This document shows, piece by piece, positions 1 through 11,177 of a DNA stretch of 64,000 bases. The notes beneath the pieces were generated by a model. It worked only from the letters and a program-made list of their open reading frames with translations, was not told the DNA's origin and ran no database searches. The stretch lies in the NCBI GenBank assembly GCA_036245805.1, contig BTRK01000003.1, forward strand, positions 3,658,001 through 3,722,000, read 5' to 3'. Position 1 is the stretch's first letter; each line of letters starts with the position of its first letter. The stretch is from Pristionchus mayeri (Eukaryota; Nematoda; Chromadorea; Rhabditida; Neodiplogasteridae). The translations under genes and the position numbers were made by a program.

Positions 1-865
1 GGACATAGCTATAGATTCATACACAATGGTTTCTCATGTTACGTGACCTATGAAAAACTGGGTGTCCCGGGTGCACTACTGTCTACCCCAGAGACCACGC
101 TATTCTAGTGCTATCAATAATGCAAGATTTCTGTTCAATTTGATACAATAGCCCAGCAAATATAGTGTTGTAATTCATACAAATGCGTGAAATCGATAGA
201 ATATGAACGTAATCAAGCGAGCTGGAAATCGTGTATTTGGCGTAGGGTTCCGGAATTTGGCGCAATTGGGCATCTTTTGAAATCATTGTCAGATATGTTT
301 CATGTGCGCTATATATGCATACTATATATTGTACATGAAACATACCCGAAAATGATTTAAAAGATACCCAATTACGCACAATTCCGGAACCCTAATTTGG
401 CGATGTAGTCTCTTCATGAGTGTTCTCTCACCAATCTGCTCGACAAGAGACACCGAAGAATGAAAAGAGTCAATCTTGTGAAAATATGGTTTGTGAATCC
501 CCTCTCTGAATCCGTAAATCCATGGGAGTCGAGAAGAGTAGATCATCCCAAGGTCTGGAATGATGCTCTTTTGTTAAGATAATGTAATGGTTTCCTTTAT
601 TGCCACCTTACCTATCCTATCTCCTCTGTTCTCTCCTCTCCTCACCTCCCTCTCCCCCTCCCCATCTATTCTGTCCTCTCCTCCCTTTCCCATTCCACCA
701 CCAATCGTTCTACATTTTCTCTCTCTTCGCCCATCTCTAGTCCCTAGCCTCCCATTATTCTCGCTGACCCAACCCCGACTGTCTCATTCGTGCATCGGCT
801 GAATTCGTGCCGTTTCTCAACAACATTAGTCAGAGTGATAGAAGCAGCGATGACTTACAATAAAC
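1..865. other. non-coding stretch, one MITE
   Basis: Apart from the MITE at 243-394 this holds AT-rich sequence and a pyrimidine-rich tract (about 595-780, CT-rich). I see no exon with matching splice sites. Confidence 0.5.
243..394. mobile_element. hAT-like palindromic MITE, copy 1
   Basis: A palindrome of about 150 bp whose arms begin TAGGGTTCCGGAATT and end with the reverse complement. The 8 bases on each side are the same (ATTTGGCG), a perfect 8-bp target-site duplication as hAT transposons make. It has no coding capacity. Other copies lie at 14304, 21876, 24033 and 58153. Confidence 0.85.
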
Positions 866-1165
866 ACTAGTGATGCCAAAACGGCGCGCACTCTCCTCGT
901 TTCACACGCTCTCTCGCTCTGTCTGACCGGTGAGAGAACGTGTGAAACGAGGGGAGCGCGCGCCGTTTTGCCATCACTAATAAACAAGTGATCGTCTTTT
1001 CATCTTGCGTGCTTCCTCGCTTTTCTGAGCGGTGAAACAGCAGGGAAAATGGAGACAGTAGCTAGTTCCTTGCGAAGCCATCCCTAGAGAGAGGTGTCGG
1101 TAGAAAGAGACATACTATTATTAGGGAAAGCTTGATTTGAACGACTCGTCATTCCGCGAGTTCTA
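866..1165. repeat. 300-bp segmental duplication, copy A (MITE plus flank)
   Basis: This segment recurs almost unchanged at 9582-9881 at a constant offset of 8716 bases. It consists of a TA-flanked palindromic MITE (870-977) and 188 bp that lies outside the MITE palindrome. Similarity stops sharply after the shared GCGAGTTCTA. Because unique-looking flank was copied too, MITE transposition alone does not explain the pair. Confidence 0.85.
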
Positions 1166-2484
1166 TCGCGGGGCAGAACTGCAACAGCAGAATTATGAGA
1201 GTGACTTCTTGTCCCACTTCGTTTTATTGGTATCCGTTCGCTCGATTCGTGCTCACTTGTATCGCTTCGTATTGCTTTTATGCTATTTTAGGTTTTTTTA
1301 GAAATAGCTTTATTTCCAGAGATATATATTTTCTCGAATATGCATAAAGGCAGGAAACTAGAGGAATCGACAACGTGATGTGGATAATTTTTAAAAAAAC
1401 GAACACAGGTCAGCATATCATTCATTTATACGCACTCTCCGTAGTTCACGATCTATATTAGTCAGAAATGACCATAGGTTAGTCATAATTAGACTTCAAT
1501 ATCATGCGTCTTGTCATTCTATGTAATCAGAGAAGAGATTTGATAACGTGACTGGTTATTATTTTTGTCGAATTTATAGGATTATCTCCGCAGTTTCAGA
1601 TTTCGTATTCTTGACCGAAAAATAAAACCTCAAGGCCGGCACGTACGATTACATACAGGGATCAGAAATGAAAGAGGTGATTATCAAACTCCTAAAATTT
1701 TGTACTAGCCACCGACTAGTCCTTAAGCAGAGGGAACTCCTACCAACTGAGCTTAGGCATCTGTAGGCCATGTGCAGTATTTCAGCCCTTATTACTCGAT
1801 TCTCTTGGTACTCTCTTGAGTGATGTCTTTATTCAGAATGATCTCAGCTCAATTGTGAGGGCCAAGAATTCAAATGCAGTGCCAGTGGAACAATTGCAAG
1901 AATGAGGTGAGAATTTAGGAAAAAAATATTAGCAAGGAATGACTCAATGTTCTGCAATGTCTGACTCTTCTCATCCTGCGCGAGCTCTCAAAGCTTCGAT
2001 AGGCGAGAGAGCACGCAGACGGAAGATAGTAGTGATGCCAAAACGGCGCGCGCTCTCCTCGTTTCACACGATCTCTCGCCGGTCAGACAGAGTGAGAGCG
2101 CGTGAAACGAGGAGAGCGCGCGCCGTTTTGGCATCACTAGAAGATAGTAATTTCTTGCCAATCTTGCCTTCCGTATCGAGAATTTATTTATGATCGCTAG
2201 TAATGTAAGAGTACGAAAATGCATGACTATTGTCACTCTGTGCGCTCTTACCGCTCTGATAGTCTAGAAAAAGCAGAAGGAAGAGGATTCTCGTGAATCT
2301 TACCGTCAGTATCGAGAATTGAATGGTGATCTAAATTTAATTTGTCCTGATTCAGGAATCAGTCCCCACTCGAGGAAGGACTGAATGAATGAGAGGAATT
2401 GAAATGGTCAATGCAGTGGTATCATGTTCAAATATTGTGTTAATCCATGCCCTATAAACCGTTATATTTCCCTTCGTGTTACCT
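1166..2484. other. non-coding stretch
   Basis: Besides the MITE at 2032-2137 there is no supportable exon. A weak tRNA-like 5' half occurs on the minus strand near 1762-1710, but it lacks a good B box. Confidence 0.4.
2032..2137. mobile_element. TA-flanked palindromic MITE (GTGATGCCAAAACGGCGCG family)
   Basis: A near-perfect palindrome with arms GTGATGCCAAAACGGCGCG and the reverse complement, flanked by TA on both sides. That suggests a Tc1/mariner-type TA target. Sister copies lie at 870-977 and 9586-9693, with a diverged one at 12976-13083. Many of the bases are GCGCGC and CTCTC, so it can form a very stable hairpin. Confidence 0.8.
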
Positions 2485-2543
2485 ATGGAGCATCACAAGC
2501 CGCGGGGATTAGCAGCCCAGCAATTAGAGGAGGAAGGGGAGCA

Positions 2544-2622
2544 ATGTTCTCGCTCTCTCCACATCACACACTCTCTCGTCCACTCTAATCGATGAGATAG
2601 CGTGTGGTTTGGAGAGAGAGTC
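2544..2622. repeat. CT/GA hairpin foldback
   Basis: The left arm around CTCTCTCCACATCACACAC pairs with the right arm around GTGTGGTTTGGAGAGAG. Similar CT/GA hairpins occur near 7868-7942 and 10700-10830, which suggests a diffuse family. Confidence 0.55.
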
Positions 2623-2693
2623 AGATGATGCCTCAGGAAGGGATTTACCGGTCTGCCACTGGGCTTCGCACAACATTACAGAGGGATCGCTAT

Positions 2694-2835
2694 TAGAGTT
2701 CTCTTATTGGAAAATTGTCGACTCCTTTTCGGATAAGTTTCATTTGCGCTACATAAGAAAAAACGTTCGTCAGCTATATAGCCACCTGAAACACATTCGA
2801 AAATGGAGCAACAATTTTCCAATAAGAGAACTCTA
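2694..2835. mobile_element. hAT-like palindromic MITE (TTATTGGAAAATT subfamily)
   Basis: Terminal inverted repeats begin TAGAGTTCTCTTATTGG. They are flanked by a perfect 8-bp duplication, ATCGCTAT at 2686-2693 and 2836-2843. A related element lies at 59968-60204. Non-coding. Confidence 0.85.
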
Positions 2836-3675
2836 ATCGCTATACTTTGTCTTCCGCGTTCAAATAATTTCATTTATCTTGAAATGAAGAGATTCTCATG
2901 CGATGTCATCCGTACTGTGGATATGTTCGCATCTGAAATCCTCTCAAAATTCGTTTAAAAGATTTTCGAAATTCGTTTTAACGATACAAAAATCCGTGGC
3001 GGAGAATATCTAACCCTCTGAAGGTCTCGACTCTTTTGTTTGGATGGAGATGGAACGGTTCTTTCCTTGCACCTCTTCAATCAGGTCTCCGGTACCCCCC
3101 TCCCCACCAAGTCATCCAGCGCACATTTTCGTATCTCCTCTTCCTTTCTCGCCTCTCCTCACACCCCCTCTCCTGTACAGGCGCGGTTTAGGTGACTCAT
3201 ATGCACGTACCTGCATCCTTTATTGCCTTGGCTTCTTTCCCTTCTCACTCCTTTTCGTTTGTAATTTGTCATTATACGGTTGCTTCAATTCAATAGCCGA
3301 ATGTGCCCGCAATAAATGATCTAGCAATGCGGGCCCGCAATCTCGCAATCGATAAGCCGCTCAGCATGCTTAGCAAAGAGAGAAAACCTAAATCTAAGTC
3401 AATCAGCTCTTCAAAACGACCCTCAGCTGTGCCCTGTCGTGCCCGAATGTCCACTACTTGCACTATCCACATCCCTCTGGCACCCTCTACAAAGTATTGC
3501 AGAAACTCGTAAAGAACTATTCTAGGTACAAGATTTCGAGAAAAAATACCACAGTCTCTTCAGTTTTTCACACTCTCCTGTAGGGTTACAGCATCGAATT
3601 CGAACTCGAACTTCGCATGCCTCCTGGCATCTTTTCCTCTCTCTATCCCCGAAGTTCGATCGAGCTAGGTCGATC

Positions 3676-3806
3676 TGCCAGAGGGTACGAATCTCGCACT
3701 CCCATCGAACTTCGCACTCACCCCTCTTCCCCCTCGAGCGTGGGCAAAAGAGGGAGAGAGGTGAGTGCGAAGTTCGATGGGAGTGCGAGATTCGAACCCT
3801 CTGGCA
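3676..3806. repeat. TTCGAA-rich foldback
   Basis: The arm starting CTGCCAGAGGGTACGAATC pairs with its reverse complement ending near 3806, around a short centre at about 3740. Shorter pieces of the same words (CGAACTTCGCA, GGGTACGAATC) continue to about 3915. Confidence 0.6.
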
Positions 3807-4027
3807 TAGAGAGTGCGAGATTCGATTGGAGAGGGAGGGTTGACCTCTCGCCAGTGCGAAGTTCGAGGGCGGAAGGGAAGACCCCCAGAGGGTACGAATC
3901 TCGCGAATTCGATCCTGCAACCCTGCTCTCCTGACCGGTCGAGTAGTGTAAGAGTGTATAGAATGACGATACCGTCGTATCGTTTCTACAAAAATATACT
4001 AACAAGTGCTATCTTGACTATTTTCAG

Positions 4028-5205
4028 TACATCCTCGAGAGGACAAGATACCGGCGGGCTACAAGCTGGGCACCATCGACGTGATCTTTGATCGCTTGAC
4101 TTATGAGGCGTGTATCAAGTGTAGCCAGCCGATGATCACAGCTACTGCGCGTGAGTTTACTCCCATTATGCAATACCTCTATTCGGCACTAGGTCGAATA
4201 TCCACCGTCGGGTAATAATCTTTCGGGTGATAACCAAGCATGGACCCCCCCCCCTTGCAGAAAAACTTTCACAGAAGCATGTCTGAAAATGATACAAAAA
4301 AATTCAAAAAAGAGAACCCTATCCATCACTTTTTCAGTCTGGAACGCACCGGATGGTCGAGGTGGATCGATCTGCATTCGAACACACTACCGACGGCACG
4401 GCATTAAGTAACCCCTCATCAACGGCTGCCACTCCAAGCGGACGACCGTCTTGGGTGAGCGAAATTATGAAGTGTTATTTCCCATGGAAATGACTCAACA
4501 TCTGAATTCCCGCCATCAAGTATCTCCGTTCCCCGTAGAGCTAGAGACATGTAGTTTGGGGGAAGGTCGGAAAAGCTGAAAAACCAAATTTTATATCTCC
4601 AGCTCTACGGAGAACGGAGCTATACACAGCATTCAATCTCGACAGAAAAGGGAGCTGGATCGAACTGCAACCAGGGAACTTGAAATCATACTGAAACATA
4701 AAATCTCCCTGCACGAATCACCCACTCGAGGCACGAAACTGATTAGGCGGATGCCTGTTTCACTCCACCTATGAGAATCAAAAGTGCCTAGATTGCTCAA
4801 ATTGGCGAATTGCATTTGTGTTTCAGAGTGTTACTATCTATCGAAGCGCTTTCAAACAGCCTATTCCCACATTTTGCAGTTCGGGGTTTTGCGGGAAAAT
4901 TCAAAATCAGAATCCCTTTGTCTACCCTTAACTGGAGAGAACAATGGGGATCGGAACGCTGTGTATACGATGGCGGAAATGCAAATGTGAAGTCATTTCC
5001 ATGAGAACTGACAGGGCATTGGCACTTAGTCTATGGTAATCCTAAGTTATTATAATAGTTGTAATTGTACAATATTGAATTCCTTTTATACACATTTTCC
5101 TACAGGGAAGGCCGTGCACATGGTGACTTGCGTCCAGCATTTCGCAGCAAGTGGAGGCCACGCCGGGTACACCAAATCAACTATCCGCACTTCGATAAGA
5201 AGTAA
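4028..5205 (+). CDS. 3' end of an unidentified gene (three exons seen)
   Basis: I join three exons: 4028-4150, 4338-4407 and 5106-5205 (stop TAA). Acceptors are TTTTCAG, TTTTCAG and CTACAG, donors GTGAGT and GTAACC. Phases 1, 2 and 0 agree at every junction, which is the main support. The partial protein contains GYKLGTIDVIFDRLTYEACI, a C-x2-C pair, WNAPDGRGGSICIR, then a basic arginine-rich tail ending HFDKK. I do not recognise the family. The W-N-A-P and G-G-S-I-C-I spacing vaguely recalls a reeler-type domain, too weakly to name. Exon 1 enters in phase 1, so upstream exons must exist, and I could not place them. Intron 2 is filled by a foldback. Confidence 0.6.
4489..5005. repeat. foldback element inside an intron
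   Basis: The left end CCATGGAAATGACT pairs with AGTCATTTCCATG at about 4990. CCCGCCATC and ATCTCCGTTCCCC are likewise mirrored nearby. It occupies most of the intron at 4408-5105. Confidence 0.55.
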
Positions 5206-5878
5206 GCCTTCGCTTTTCCTTCCCTAGGCGGTCTTGCACGTTCGACAATTTCCTTCCCTCTTATTGAACCATACTTGCAATTTTCGCAGCAGTTCCATCT
5301 AGCCATGGAAGAATAACCGAGTAATCCATCCTTGGTTCCTTCCTTCTTGCAGTTAAATTTGTCTGGAGACGCGCACTCGGAGCTGGATGATGGAAACCCG
5401 GTGCGTAGTGACAACTTCTGAACAAATGAAGACTCATCAACTCATTTTATTTTAATTGTTTTAAGCGCTGTCACTGTCAGTTATTATCGAAGTTGTTATT
5501 TTTTTCTCTGTGAGATATTTCGTGAAGTGTCGTATTTTACCGTCATAGTTGCACATTCCACAGTATTAAGCGCCAGGCAGGGCACGTGTAAAATCGAAAA
5601 ACGTACCTAGTTCTTCAATTTTAAATGAAACATATACAAAGTGCTCACTCGAATGCTCCGAAACAGATCAGGATCATTTGCGTTTCAAACAAAATATGAA
5701 AAACAAACGGATTTAGAGACAACATTTTGATATGTTTCACACATGCTTCATATTAAAACTCGATACAGTAAGCTAAAATTCCGTGTAAGAGCAAATTCGT
5801 CGCTTTTTGAATTTGAAATCGAGCGCGAAATGAGCTTTTGAGTTGCGCGGGGCTTAATACTGAGATTCAGTTGTACAT
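5206..5878. other. intergenic, AT-rich
   Basis: Downstream flank of the preceding gene. No exon or RNA gene seen. Confidence 0.4.
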
Positions 5879-6706
5879 TAGGGTTGGTCAAATCGGCTCG
5901 GGCCAGTCGAGGGCCCGACTTCCAAACTCGACTCGAGCTCAGCTCGACCCGAGCATGAATGCTCGAGCCGCTCGAAAATAGTTCTAACCCGATCGGGTGG
6001 CCTGACTTCGAGAGTGAAGGGTCGAGCGGCTCGACTAGCCCGACTTAGCCGGACTGGCCCGAGTCGGCCCGACTCAGCCCGACTCGGCCCGATTCGGCCC
6101 GACTTGCCTGGCGAATGTATTATTGCAATTCAAGTGCCGTTCTTTCCATTGTCATTTTGGTGAGCAACTGCAAGCTACCGAATGATGAAGTGTTTTGTAC
6201 TTGTTAGTCATAAGCCGCTGGTTCGATCCCGCATGATGAGGATATGCTTTTGTGCTATTTCGTTTCGCTTATTTACATTTTATGTTAGATTTCGAATGAA
6301 AAATTTCATATATATGATATATTTCATATATATGAAATTTTGTCCCTACTAAAGTAAAAAAAATGCAAAAAAATAGCTCATCATGCGGGATCGAACCAGC
6401 GGCTTATGACTATCAGGCGCAAAACACAACCACTTCACCATTTGGTAGCTTGCAGGGTTGACCGAAATGACAATGGAAAGAACAGCGATGGAATTTCCTT
6501 AATGCATTCGCCAGAAAAGTCGGGCCGAGTCGGGCTGAGTCGGGCCAAGTCGGGCCGAGTCGGGCTAAGTCGGGCCAGTCGAGCCGCTCGACTCTTCACT
6601 CTCGAATTCGGGCCACCCGATCGGGTTCGAGCCTACTCGAGCCAAAATGCGCTGTTTACCAAGTCGGGCCCTCGAATACCGGGCTGGCCCGATTTCACCA
6701 ACCCTA
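5879..6706. mobile_element. 828-bp hAT-like foldback with tRNA-like arms
   Basis: Ends are TAGGGTTGGT and ACCAACCCTA, bordered by a perfect 8-bp duplication TTGTACAT (5871-5878 and 6707-6714). The arms are hundreds of bases long and rich in repeats of TCGGGC and of CTCGAG-type words. The centre (6305-6340) is an ATATATG palindrome. Each arm carries a tRNA-like segment ending GGTTCGATCCCGC, which matches a Pol III B box. There is no transposase, so the element would be non-autonomous. A relative is at 56229-57108. Confidence 0.85.
6378..6452 (-). ncRNA. tRNA-like segment in a foldback arm
   Basis: Read on the minus strand it gives CCAAATGGTGAAGTGGTTG (A-box-like), then an anticodon-arm-like part, then GGTTCGATCCC (B box). 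The mirrored arm at about 6165-6245 is more decayed. I call it tRNA-derived and not a working tRNA, because the acceptor stem is not clear. Confidence 0.45.
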
Positions 6707-6714
6707 TTGTACAT

Positions 6715-7455
6715 GTTCCTAGCTCTTTCGCTATGTGCATCTGAATTCTGACAAATCAAAGTGGTTTGGCAAGGGATGGACGGCCGGTGAGAAGGGACCT
6801 TAGATATGGACGATCCCCTTTTGTGGGCTTAGGACTAGGGTTGGCAGAATGAATCTCTACGTGCAAATCATCAAGTGACATACAGAGGGGGGATGAATAT
6901 TTCCAAGGGAACAAGCTAATACAAATATTATCTTGATACTGAAACATAGTTGACAGAACCCATTTGACGCAAAATCCATTCGCGCTAGTTTTACCAACAA
7001 AAAAAAACATAACCAAGAACTTTTAAACGAAGTCGCAAAAATATTTTTAAAAATATATCAACATCCGAAATAATTTGTTGAAAATGTTCTGACAGAACGC
7101 GCTCGAAAAAAATTTGTTTCCTTCGATATACGAGATTTTAAAGTGATTTTTGAGCAAAGATTCAAATGAATCTCTATTCAAACGAATCGATTCAATTGAA
7201 TCTTTCGATCGGGAGTTTCAATTACGCAAGATTCGAGATTCAATGAAAGATTAATTTTGCCAACCCTACTTAGGGCCCTACTATCTAGTCTTTCAGCGAA
7301 CAGACGACATTCGATTTTCAACGTTGATCAATTTCACGAAACTGAAATCTTCGCTTTGAAATTGGTTTCAATTTTCTCGTTCTCTCTCCCTCTCTCTCCT
7401 CTCCTCCATCTCCCTCATTTCTACTCCTTTCCTCTCTCCCTCTCGGTTGCTTGCA
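6715..7455. other. intergenic, upstream of the gene at 7456
   Basis: AT-rich with a CT-rich run (about 7378-7443) just before the ATG. No separate gene seen. Confidence 0.4.
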
Positions 7456-10290
7456 ATGAGCTCCGGCGACGCACGCAAGAAGGACAACCAGGAGGATACG
7501 GCGAAAGCAGGTAAGATGGTCAGATTACAGCATCTTAAGATTATGGTATCTTACCTTTAGGGAATCCCAGGGTTACAGTCTCTTTCGATTACGGTATCCT
7601 ATTGTAATGGAATATTGCATTACGGTATCTTACGCTAACTCATGGCTTCGAAATGTTAAGGTTACATCATCTCGCGGTTATGGTATTTTACTGTTATGGT
7701 ATCTTACGATTATGGTACCTTACTGTTACGGAATGAGTTGGTGATATTGATGCAAGATATATCAAAACCATGTTACAGTAATCGCTCCGGACGACATCGT
7801 GAAGGGCCTGCAGGGACTCGGGCTGGGAGACTGCACGAGCAAGTCAGTCTTTTTGCACTGAGTAATCGTCTGACTCTCTCCAATTTGCATGTTCTTTCTC
7901 TAATCTGTGAGAGAGTGTACACAAAGTGAGGAGAGTCAGACCATCGCCCCCGTTTCCTGTCTCTTTACCGAACAAAACTGGTGAGAGAACACGTAGAAAG
8001 TGAGAGAGTAATTGATTGCCGTCCCACCCCTGCCTTGCCATCTCTCAATTGACACTTCTAGGCCCACATCTTCCACGCCCACTAAGAAGCCGCCAGTCAG
8101 AAAGGTGAAGATGATGCTCCTGGAAAATGAGAAAAAAAAACAACTCCGGACTATCCTTTCAGAATGATGCATTCTTGTGAACAAGAGATCAAATTCAGAT
8201 TTCGTAGGACTGGCTTATCGAGCAATGACTCATTATTAGTGTTCCCTTTTGCATCGATGGTTCAGTGGTAGCCTTTATCCATAGAGTCTACGTACATATC
8301 CGACTGACAGGGTGGGGGAGAAAAGGGGAGAAGAGGGAAGATTGATCGTATCGTCAAGGGACGATGAAGTCATCCCTATCCTTCAGGTGCCGTGGCCTGA
8401 CTTCCTCTCGTCCTTCGCAGTGCCGAATCTCAATCAGTGTATGTTTTTGGGCACCAGGTCGGATGAGAACTATGTCGTCATGCCGCCTTTGATATATCAA
8501 AGGCGGTATGACGTTATAGTTCTCATAGGACCTAGTGCCATGTTTTTTTTATTTCGATATTCGCCACTTTTCTGGACAAAATCAGCAAATATGCGTTGCG
8601 GTGTTCTGCAGGAGTTTGGTTCATTAGAGACCACACAGAATGAATAGAGCCAGATGTGGATAACTCTTACAGAACGCCGCAACGACTAACTGCAAATTTT
8701 CTGTACAAAATATTCATTTATGTCAGTTCAGCCAGCTTCGATGCGAACTCGGCGATGGACGAGTCGCTCCTGCTGCAGAGCGGCTTCCTCCCTTGCACGG
8801 ACGACCGCCCCGTGCTGCCTGTGGAGGTAAAATGAATCTTGTTGGCACAATGCCAGCAACACTAGTGTTGCTCGGAGCTAATGTTTTTTTTTGAAAAACC
8901 AAGAAAGCATGTTGTGCTGCCAATGAAGAAAGATTCGATAGTATGGCATGGCTCCTCTATTTTCGAATTCGTCCACACTGTTAGGTTTTATTGAAACTTA
9001 CGTCCCGTGTCCTTGCACTCTCTCATCTCAAGGCTCTATCACTTCTTGCCATCACTCCGCAGAATTCCGTGCTCAATGAATCCTTCCAGGTCCTCTCGAT
9101 CGATCCGATGACGGGTCGCCTGCCGAAGGTGGGCAGTCTCAGCGACCACGTCATGAAGAACACCTCGGATAACACGCTCGTGATCGAGGTCCCTAGCGTT
9201 ATTCGGCCAACTGTTATACCTCATTAATAGATTTCTAATATTATTACAACGAAATTGATATTCCGAAATAAGTTTTATATGCTATGATCACGAAAAGTGA
9301 AGACAAATCGGTCCATGCTTTCGCATCACATACTCTCTCAGTCTAATCGATGAGGTATTATGAGGGCTCATGCCGACTTGGAAACACAAATCATGACTAT
9401 TATACTGTATAATTTATACATATTGAGGTGGTGGACGGGGAGAAGTTCCAACGCCTCGTTCAGCACCATCCTCCCGGGCGAATCCTTCGTCCTGTACATC
9501 AAGGTCAGACTATCTCCTCATTTCTAGCTTGATCTTTTATCGATTAAGGAATGACTAGGTCGGATGAGAACTATGATGAGAACTAGTGATGCCAAAGCGG
9601 CGCGCGCTCTCCTCGTTTCACACGCTCTCTCGCTCTGTCTGACCGGTGAGAGAACGTGTGAAACGAGGAGAGCGCGCGCCGTTTTGCCATCACTAATAAA
9701 CACGTGATCGTCTTTTCATCTTGCGTGCTTCCTCGCTTTTCTGAGCGGTGAAACAGCAGGGAAAATGGAGACAGTAGCTAGTTCCTTGCGAAGCCATCCC
9801 TAGAGAGAGGTGTCGGTAGAAAGAGACATACTATTATTAGGGAAAGCTTGATTTGAACGACTCGTCATTCCGCGAGTTCTAAAGCGGAACAAGGCAGTCG
9901 AGCAGCCCGTGGTCATTCGCTACGCCTCTCTCTCCGCATCGGGTCGTGTGAAGGTACTCGAAAATGCGAGAAGAGAAAGAGCGAGTAGATCATGGCATTT
10001 TCCTTCGCTTCCCACAGTATCTCGCCCTCGACTGGTCGAGAGAGCGTGGAAAATTAAGAGATGAAGGCCTTTTATCATGTCTCTTCAATCATCCGGCCGG
10101 GTGACGGTACTAGAGTGTGAGAAACTATACATCACGTGCTCTGTGTAAATTTTTTAAAAACTACTACCGGACGTATTAATGCGCAGACAGAACGAAAAAG
10201 TTCCTTGTTTAGGACCCGCTGGCGGCACTCGACGACGCGCGAAACAGAGGGGAGCAGAAAGAGACGGCCATCACGATTGCATTCAATTAA
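7456..10290 (+). CDS. uncharacterised nine-exon gene, frame broken in exon 7
   Basis: Exons are 7456-7510, 7779-7842, 8062-8104, 8387-8438, 8732-8826, 9063-9188, 9428-9503, 9885-9953 and 10213-10290. The start is MSSGDARKKDNQED. Phases agree through exon 6 (ending NTLVIE) and again from exon 7 to the stop (ITIAFN). The frame entering exon 7 is one base off from the frame that gives SNASFSTILPGESFVLYIK and NKAVEQPVVIRYASLSA. The simplest reading is one extra base near 9441-9447, either a real mutation or an assembly error. The product would be soluble: an acidic/basic N-terminus followed by beta-rich sequence. The ILPGESF part faintly resembles TRAPPC13 (LGETF), not enough to name. Exon 8 begins 3 bases after a duplicated repeat segment. 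Confidence 0.65.
8251..8271 (+). other. tRNA-Gly 5' half fragment
   Basis: GCATCGATGGTTCAGTGGTA matches the start of eukaryotic tRNA-Gly (acceptor stem plus D-arm A box) with one difference as I remember that tRNA. The anticodon arm and B box do not follow. It lies in intron 3 of the gene at 7456-10290. Confidence 0.55.
8451..8539. mobile_element. Mutator-like palindromic MITE (CTAGGTCGGATGAGAAC family)
   Basis: A palindrome of about 90 bp: GGTCGGATGAGAACTATG, a GCCGCCTTTGATATATC centre, then the mirror. Same family as 31493-31582, where the 9-bp target duplication is clear. This copy sits in intron 4 of the surrounding gene. Confidence 0.8.
9582..9881. repeat. 300-bp segmental duplication, copy B
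   Basis: Near-identical to 866-1165. It lies in the intron before exon 8 of the gene at 7456-10290 and ends 3 bases before that exon. A truncated piece of the GGTCGGATGAGAAC MITE (about 9553-9580) adjoins it on the left. Confidence 0.85.
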
Positions 10291-11177
10291 ATTCCGTTGT
10301 GAAGTGGATAAAGTTTCAGTCGCTACGTCGTTTTGGCAAATTAATTAGACAGCTAAAAAGCAAACAGTGTTGAAACATTTTCCAAGGAAGTATACACTAT
10401 TTTGTATCGAATCTGGATAGACTATGTTCATTCCATGATGTGCAACTTCTTTGACGTCTTCATAATCAGACGATATTTTAGCTGGGAAAATGCTCTTGAG
10501 AAAACTTTTTCAGGCAGCACATTTATTCAGTGAAACGAGTGAGTAATACAAATTTAAACAAGAATAAGGTTCAGAATGAACAGATAAGTCGATAAATTCA
10601 CAGTGAGATCAAAATACTCGAGTTGAGATTCATTACAAGAAAGGGACGATAAATAAGAAGCAAGGGAGCAATTGTCTGACTGGTATCATTCTAAAGGATT
10701 TCTCGCCGACCAGAAAGTACTAGAGAGCACGCGATATCGAGAGAGTCGGACGGTTAGACAGAGCGAGAGAGCATGTGATTTTGAGAGAGTTAAACTGTTC
10801 GGCAGTGCGAGAGAGAGCGCGATATATAGATAGTCAGAGGATAGGTCAAGCGGGGATACAACAATTCGAATCCTTCTCCTGTAGACATCTAGATGCCGTT
10901 CGCGACGCCCAACGCATGCATCTAAAATAAGTTAATTTAAAAGATCATATTTTGACATTCCCCAAAACGAAAAAAATCCCTTATCGTGAGCTAGTGTCGA
11001 CCAAATACTGCACAATTTACTGATCACCGTAGATCTTTCAGCAATGTTCTTCGGTACCGGAACCATCATAATCTTATAATCGCGCTATGTGATAAATATT
11101 TTTGTTGAATACTACTGTATCCCTACTGTATTCACACTCATCTTGGGAAAAATGTATTGATTGCTACGGTATCCCCA
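10291..11177. other. convergent intergenic region
   Basis: It lies between the 3' ends of the plus-strand gene at 7456 and the minus-strand gene at 11178. It contains GA-rich hairpin-like runs (10700-10830) and no exon that I can support. Confidence 0.45.

Noticed and set aside
1710..1762. tRNA gene on the minus strand (CTCAGTTGGTAGGAG)
   Set aside because: Only a D-arm-like A box is present. The expected B box is poor (GGAGTTTGATAATC) and stems do not pair convincingly.
2485..2680. Possible 5' coding exons (MEHHKPRGLAAQQLEEEGEQ, and SDDASGRDLPVCHWASHN after a hairpin)
   Set aside because: The composition looks exon-like, and this could be the missing start of the gene at 4028. I found no donor giving the required phase 1, and a hairpin and a MITE interrupt it.
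3290..3512. Overlapping 60-70-codon frames on both strands
   Set aside because: No partner exon with matching phase was found, and the codon choice differs from the firm exons nearby.
10136..10373. Arginine-rich plus-strand frame extending the gene at 7456
   Set aside because: It would follow from exon 7 without a frame break, but its composition looks like an off-frame shadow. The alternative DPLAALDDARNRGEQKE frame is much more protein-like.
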